DNA of 64,000 nt from Branchinecta lynchi. Its lineage: Eukaryota > Arthropoda > Branchiopoda > Anostraca > Branchinectidae. The stretch lies in contig JAKZAP010000155.1 in assembly GCA_023053575.1 (NCBI GenBank), forward strand, positions 1 through 64,000, given 5' to 3'. The translations under genes and the position numbers were made by a program. How positions within the stretch are numbered: position 1 is the stretch's first letter; every line of letters begins with the position of its first letter. Below are positions 60,607 through 64,000 of this stretch, in pieces. The notes under the pieces were generated by a model, which ran no database searches, was not told the DNA's origin, and saw only the letters and a list, made by a program, of their open reading frames with translations.

Positions 60607-61617
60607 ATGTCGGTCACTGAAGAACAAAAATCCGAGATGCAATACAAAGTTTTTCAGACGGAACTGGCAAAACAAATACCCCAGTATGATGGAGAGGGAG
60701 ATATTGATGTTTTCATATCCACCATGACAAATTTTCTAGCCCTTTCCGGTATAACCACCGTCAAGGACCTCAGAGAAATGCTCTACCTCAGATTGAGAGG
60801 TGCGGCAATTTCTTTCCTCGACACACTGGTTGGGGTTCAGATTACGACAACCACGGAACTACTCGAAAGATTCTGAATCCGGTTTTCTAGCACGAGTGTA
60901 AAAAATAGGCTTAAATACGAGATAGTTCAGTTACAAGCGGACCAAAGTATTCGAGAATACGCGGATAAAGTTCAGCTCATGACGGCGGAAAAACTAGGTA
61001 GACCCACGGGAGTCAATGACCAGTTCACACGGGCAGTATTTGAGAACTTCAAAGCAGGGCTTGGGCCAAAGTTGCTGAGACTAGTTTTGACGAAACAACC
61101 AGCCGATCTAGAAGCCGCGATTTCGCTAATCGAACACGAGTTAACAATTGACGAAATCATCAAAGCACAACAACGCTTAACCATAAACTCCGTTGAAGAG
61201 ACACAACACATCTGCGCGGTTAGTCAAAACCTAAATACCAGTCCTGCCCCCCCAAGCCCCTCCCCACAAATAGCTAGAAGACAGGTATCCTTCCCCACTG
61301 ATGAAAACCGACCTAGAAGGGATGGGACTCCGACAAGGAACGGATTCGTTCCCAGGGACCGTACACCAACGGGACAGAGACAAGGAAACACGTCGGGTTT
61401 TAGGGGGAACGGAACCCTAGCAAGCATGCAATGCTATTCTTGCTCGCGATTCGGGCACCTTGCGAGAAACTGTAGGCAAAGAAACGGAGACCAGAGGAGG
61501 GGATTCCCCCAGCGTAGAACGTTCAACCAAACCAGAAATGATAATGGGCACAGGATATCCTATACCCCTAGCGGCGAACGTGGCTCAGGCACTTTAAACG
61601 ACAACAGCCGGCTCTAA
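60607..61617 (+). CDS. gag: Gag structural polyprotein of the retrotransposon, interrupted by an in-frame TGA
   Basis: The start is ATG in AAAATGT, the first ATG after the leader in this frame. Codons 1-89 form an open frame that stops at TGA (60874-60876); the same frame is open again from 60877 to TAA at 61615-61617. Both halves read as one Gag of 336 codons with a single nonsense codon. The N-terminal half is a hydrophobic/helical capsid-like region, the middle is proline/serine-rich, and the C-terminal part has a CCHC zinc knuckle (C-x2-C-x4-H-x4-C, 61432-61473) followed by an arginine-rich tail for nucleic-acid binding. Gag assembles the cytoplasmic virus-like particle and packages the element RNA. 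The TGA may be a mutation, a base-calling error or, less likely, a readthrough site; its context (TTC before, ATC after) is not a known strong readthrough context. Confidence 0.85.
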
Positions 61618-61644
61618 ACGGGCGCAGAACCGGCTACACTGTGC
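61593..61644 (+). promoter_or_regulatory. Programmed -1 ribosomal frameshift signal (TTTAAAC plus stem/pseudoknot)
   Basis: TTTAAAC at 61593-61599 is in the correct register relative to gag (T TTA AAC), a canonical X-XXY-YYZ slippery heptamer. Six bases downstream, AGCCGG (61606-61611) can pair with CCGGCT (61630-61635). Loop bases GCGCAG (61622-61627) can pair with CTGTGC (61639-61644, one G-U), which would make an H-type pseudoknot with loops of 10, 2 and 3 nt. The -1 frame is open from 61572 and leads into the protease. The third loop is short for a 6-bp stem, so the simple stem-loop is the safer claim. Confidence 0.72.
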
Positions 61645-62000
61645 GAAGCAGATTTAAGCCCCAAGTGTATAAATTTAATGAAGTGCTTAATATCAATGAT
61701 AGTTACTCGAACCTACCAGTTCTGAGAGGGTTTAGCACCTATGGAGTGAAATTCGCCGGGTTAGTGGACGCGGGAGCGCAACGAAACATTTTATGTACCA
61801 GTATTTACAACAAACTTCCAAACACGGCGAAAAACATAGCAAGGAAAGCACGATGTACACTCACTAGCATCACTGGACATAACCTGAAGGCCAAATATGA
61901 GCTAAAAATACCAGTAGCCTATGGCGGTAAAACTTTCTTGGCGCCGTTCGTAGTTTGCGAGGAACTCACCTACCAGGCGATCCTGGGCATGCTTTTCTGA
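61599..62000 (+). CDS. pro: Retroviral-type aspartic protease, start of Pol (in the -1 frame relative to Gag)
   Basis: This frame has no ATG and is expected to be entered by -1 frameshifting at TTTAAAC; the open stretch itself begins at 61572. The flap-type aspartyl protease core is seen as LVDAGAQRNIL, with the catalytic Asp at 61767-61769. The motif is DAGA, not the commoner DTGA/DSGA. The second conserved motif AILGM is at the C-terminal end just before the frame stops at TGA (61998-62000). Such proteases act as dimers to cleave Gag and Pol in the particle. The stop falls in the position where homologues continue directly into the linker to RT, so the frame is broken here and not naturally terminated. 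Confidence 0.78.
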   Translation, partial: RQQPALNGRRTGYTVRSRFKPQVYKFNEVLNINDSYSNLPVLRGFSTYGVKFAGLVDAGAQRNILCTSIYNKLPNTAKNIARKARCTLTSITGHNLKAKYELKIPVAYGGKTFLAPFVVCEELTYQAILGMLF

Positions 62001-64000
62001 GAGCAAATATGATGGTATTTGACGCCGCCGATATGACTCTGACCTGCAAGAAAAATACGAATCAGAAACGTCCAAATTACGTCAATGAATACACACCGAA
62101 CTCAGTATACCACAAAAACATGGACGCTTTTATCGCGAACACCACCAGCCAATGGAAAAGCAACAATCAAACGGAGCAACCACACGCGTATTTAAGGACC
62201 CGCCCTCGCGCCCAGCACCGAACAGAGCCAGCATTCTCCATAAGGCGATCAGAGAGAGAGCTGAACCAAGAAAGCATAACGAAAAGTAGCAAAAATTGCA
62301 CGGAGAGACAAACAGACTCAGACAGCGCGGCGCACCTCCCTGAGACCGACACGCCAAGAGGAACTAGCACCAAGGACCAGATCCAACAGATCGTAAATAT
62401 TCTGAAAGAAAATCAGAGAGCAACAGAAGCGGAAAAAGCTGCCAGCAGTCCTGTATCACGAGAAACTCAAGGAAAACGAAAGAACGCAACAACGATCTGG
62501 AAAACAACAATCGCCCCATACACGTACGAAAGAATTCAGGTATCCTTGGATTTCGGTGATGACAGCGAGTGTGAAGGAACCATAAGCATCGTACCGACAG
62601 AGAACACATGGCTCAAGGATTTGGAACTGGACGAACAAATCACAAAAGCGAGCGAGGGGATAGCACACATACTGGCATTTAACCCCACTGGACACAAGAT
62701 CAAAATCCCGAAAAAGGTCACAATAGCAACAGTCGAGGTCATAACCACTGACGACATAGAGAGCCTTCCACTGAACCAGAAGATCAATAGCCTAACCAAC
62801 AGAAGTGACAAGACAGCCGAAGACGGTCAGGATTACCCAATGCCACGAAATGATTTTCTGTCGCAGTTCAAATTAAACCATTTGACCAAGGAAAAGTTAC
62901 GGAAGACCGTAGACGGAATCCTATGGGAATACCGCGACGTTTTCAGCGTAGACGACCATCATTTCGGGGAGACGGATCTAATCGAAATGGAAATCGACAC
63001 CGGAGATTCACCACCAATAGCGCAAGCACCATACCGCGCACCGTGGGGACTCCGCCCCTGGCTAAGAGACCAAATAGACAAACTGGTGGACCAAGGAGTG
63101 TTGTACCCCTGTGACAGCCCATGGGCAAGTCCCGTGGTGATAGTTAAGAAGAAAACACAACCTGGACAGCCCGCGGATTACCGACTCTGCTGCGATTTCC
63201 GGAAGCTGAATTCTGTAACCCGGAAAAGCCAATTCAGGGTACCAAACCTGAATGAATGTTTGGACTGCATCTCACCGGAAAGTAAATACTTCACCTCCGT
63301 GGATCAAACCGGAGCATACCACGCAGTACCAATCAAGAAAGAAGATCAACCAAAGACAGCAATCATAACTGCCGATGGTGCAACCTACGCATACAGACGA
63401 ATGCCTTTTGGCCTCGCTAACAGCCCAGCAGTTTACCAACGACTGGTTTACACACTTTTTAAGGAACATCAATTCAAGTCCCTCATCTGCTACCTAGACG
63501 ACCTGTTAACCTGGGCGAAAACGGAAAACGAAGCCCTTGAGAACTTACGCATGATACTGACCAGATTCAGAACAGCCGGACTCAAACTCAAACCCCGGAA
63601 ATGCCGCATACTCAACCCATCAACTGTATTCCTGGGCCACTTAATAGAAAAAGGACAAATCCGACCCGACCCAGAGAAGATTACAGCAGTACAGGATATG
63701 CAACCACCCAAGAACCTAAGACAACTCCGAGGCATCATAGGATTATGCTCCTGGTTCCGCAAATACATTCGAAACTTCGCCGACCATTGCCGACCCCTAG
63801 TGGTATTAACGAAGAAAAGTAACGCACCCTTTGTCTTCACCAAAGAAGCAGAAAAAGCAACGGAATACCTGAAGAAAGCACTCATTTCGGAACCGGTCCT
63901 GATCCTACCCGACTTGAATGAACCGATGGTACTATCAGTCGACGCCAGCGCCACTGGCATTGGTGGAATGCTCAGTCAAACTAGAGAAGGCAGACTCCAC
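61931..64000 (+). CDS. pol: Pol: linker, reverse transcriptase and start of RNase H (open to the right edge)
   Basis: The frame is open from 61931 to the end of the window; sense coding that fits Pol begins near 61985 with FLRAN, so it overlaps the protease frame by up to 70 bp. A polar linker of about 310 residues follows. IDTGDSPPI (62993-63019) marks the entry to RT. RT motifs in order: YRLCCDFRKLN (63179-63211), VDQTGAYHAV with the first catalytic Asp at 63302, MPFGLANSPAVYQR (63401-63442), YLDD with the catalytic pair at 63491-63502, and FLGH (63629-63640). RNase H begins LSVDASATGIGG with its first Asp at 63941. The enzyme copies element RNA into cDNA in the particle. No stop codon interrupts RT itself, so this domain is intact as far as seen. 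Integrase would lie beyond the window. Confidence 0.92.

Larger units (their letters stand above)
59922..64000 (+). mobile_element. Ty3/gypsy-type LTR retrotransposon, 5' part (runs off the right edge)
   Basis: Order of parts: 5' LTR, primer binding site, leader, gag with CCHC knuckle, protease, reverse transcriptase, start of RNase H. The domain order and the RT sequence (DFRKLN, YLDD, FLGH, then an RNase H beginning SVDASATGIGG) are those of Ty3/gypsy (Metaviridae) elements. No integrase, envelope or 3' LTR is within the window, so the clade and full length cannot be fixed. The LTR starts in the middle of a satellite unit, so insertion post-dates that part of the array. Two reading-frame defects (60874 and about 61990) suggest a decayed copy. 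Confidence 0.93.

Noticed and set aside
61987..61998. Second programmed -1 slippery site at CTTTTC
   Set aside because: In register the heptamer would be G CTT TTC, which does not allow P-site re-pairing. An indel explains the break better.
62130..62811. Minus-strand open frames of 68-91 codons within the pol linker
   Set aside because: They lie opposite a continuous Pol frame, have no recognisable domain and are shadows.
1..64000. tRNA, rRNA or other structured RNA genes
   Set aside because: No cloverleaf, A/B box pair or conserved rRNA segment was recognised in the non-repeat portions.

Overview
The window is eukaryotic and almost certainly from a metazoan, probably an invertebrate. It carries a PWWP-domain coding exon and a Ty3/gypsy-type LTR retrotransposon whose LTR has a TATA box and a TCAGTC initiator. 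It has no bacterial operons, Shine-Dalgarno-led genes, rRNA or tRNA that I could see. The species cannot be named from this sequence.

About 59.4 kb (1-59921, apart from one 0.55 kb island) is a single tandem array of a 17-bp unit, canonical form GGTTTGTTTTCCCACAA. Length divided by unit gives roughly 3,490 copies. The left edge of the window lies inside the array. The units are built from a limited set of point variants that recur in the same order, so the array has higher-order structure: modules of about 136, 153, 238, 357, 442, 1293-1360 and 1309 bp, nearly all multiples of 17. Neither strand of the canonical unit contains a stop codon in any frame, and 17 is not a multiple of 3. Long open frames with a 17-residue period therefore appear everywhere on both strands; I treat them as by-products of the repeat, not genes. 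The minus strand of the canonical unit contains TGTGGGAAA, a match to the CSL/Su(H)/RBPJ consensus YGTGRGAA.

Layout: 1-5978 forward array; 5979-6524 unique island with a minus-strand PWWP-domain CDS (5987-6307); 6525-34314 forward array; 34318-36323 inverted array; 36341-36634 short forward array inside the inversion; 36640-40625 inverted array; 40626-59921 forward array. The four orientation switches have short spacers of 0-17 bp and form fold-back sequences.

At 59922 the array stops abruptly at the 5' LTR (59922-60402) of a Ty3/gypsy-like element that runs off the right edge. In order it has: LTR with TATA box, initiator and ATTAAA; primer binding site; leader; Gag with a CCHC knuckle; a TTTAAAC slippery heptamer with a potential pseudoknot in the gag/pro overlap; protease; reverse transcriptase (YLDD); and the start of RNase H. 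This copy has an in-frame TGA in gag and an additional reading-frame break at the protease/RT border, so it looks damaged unless these are base-calling errors.
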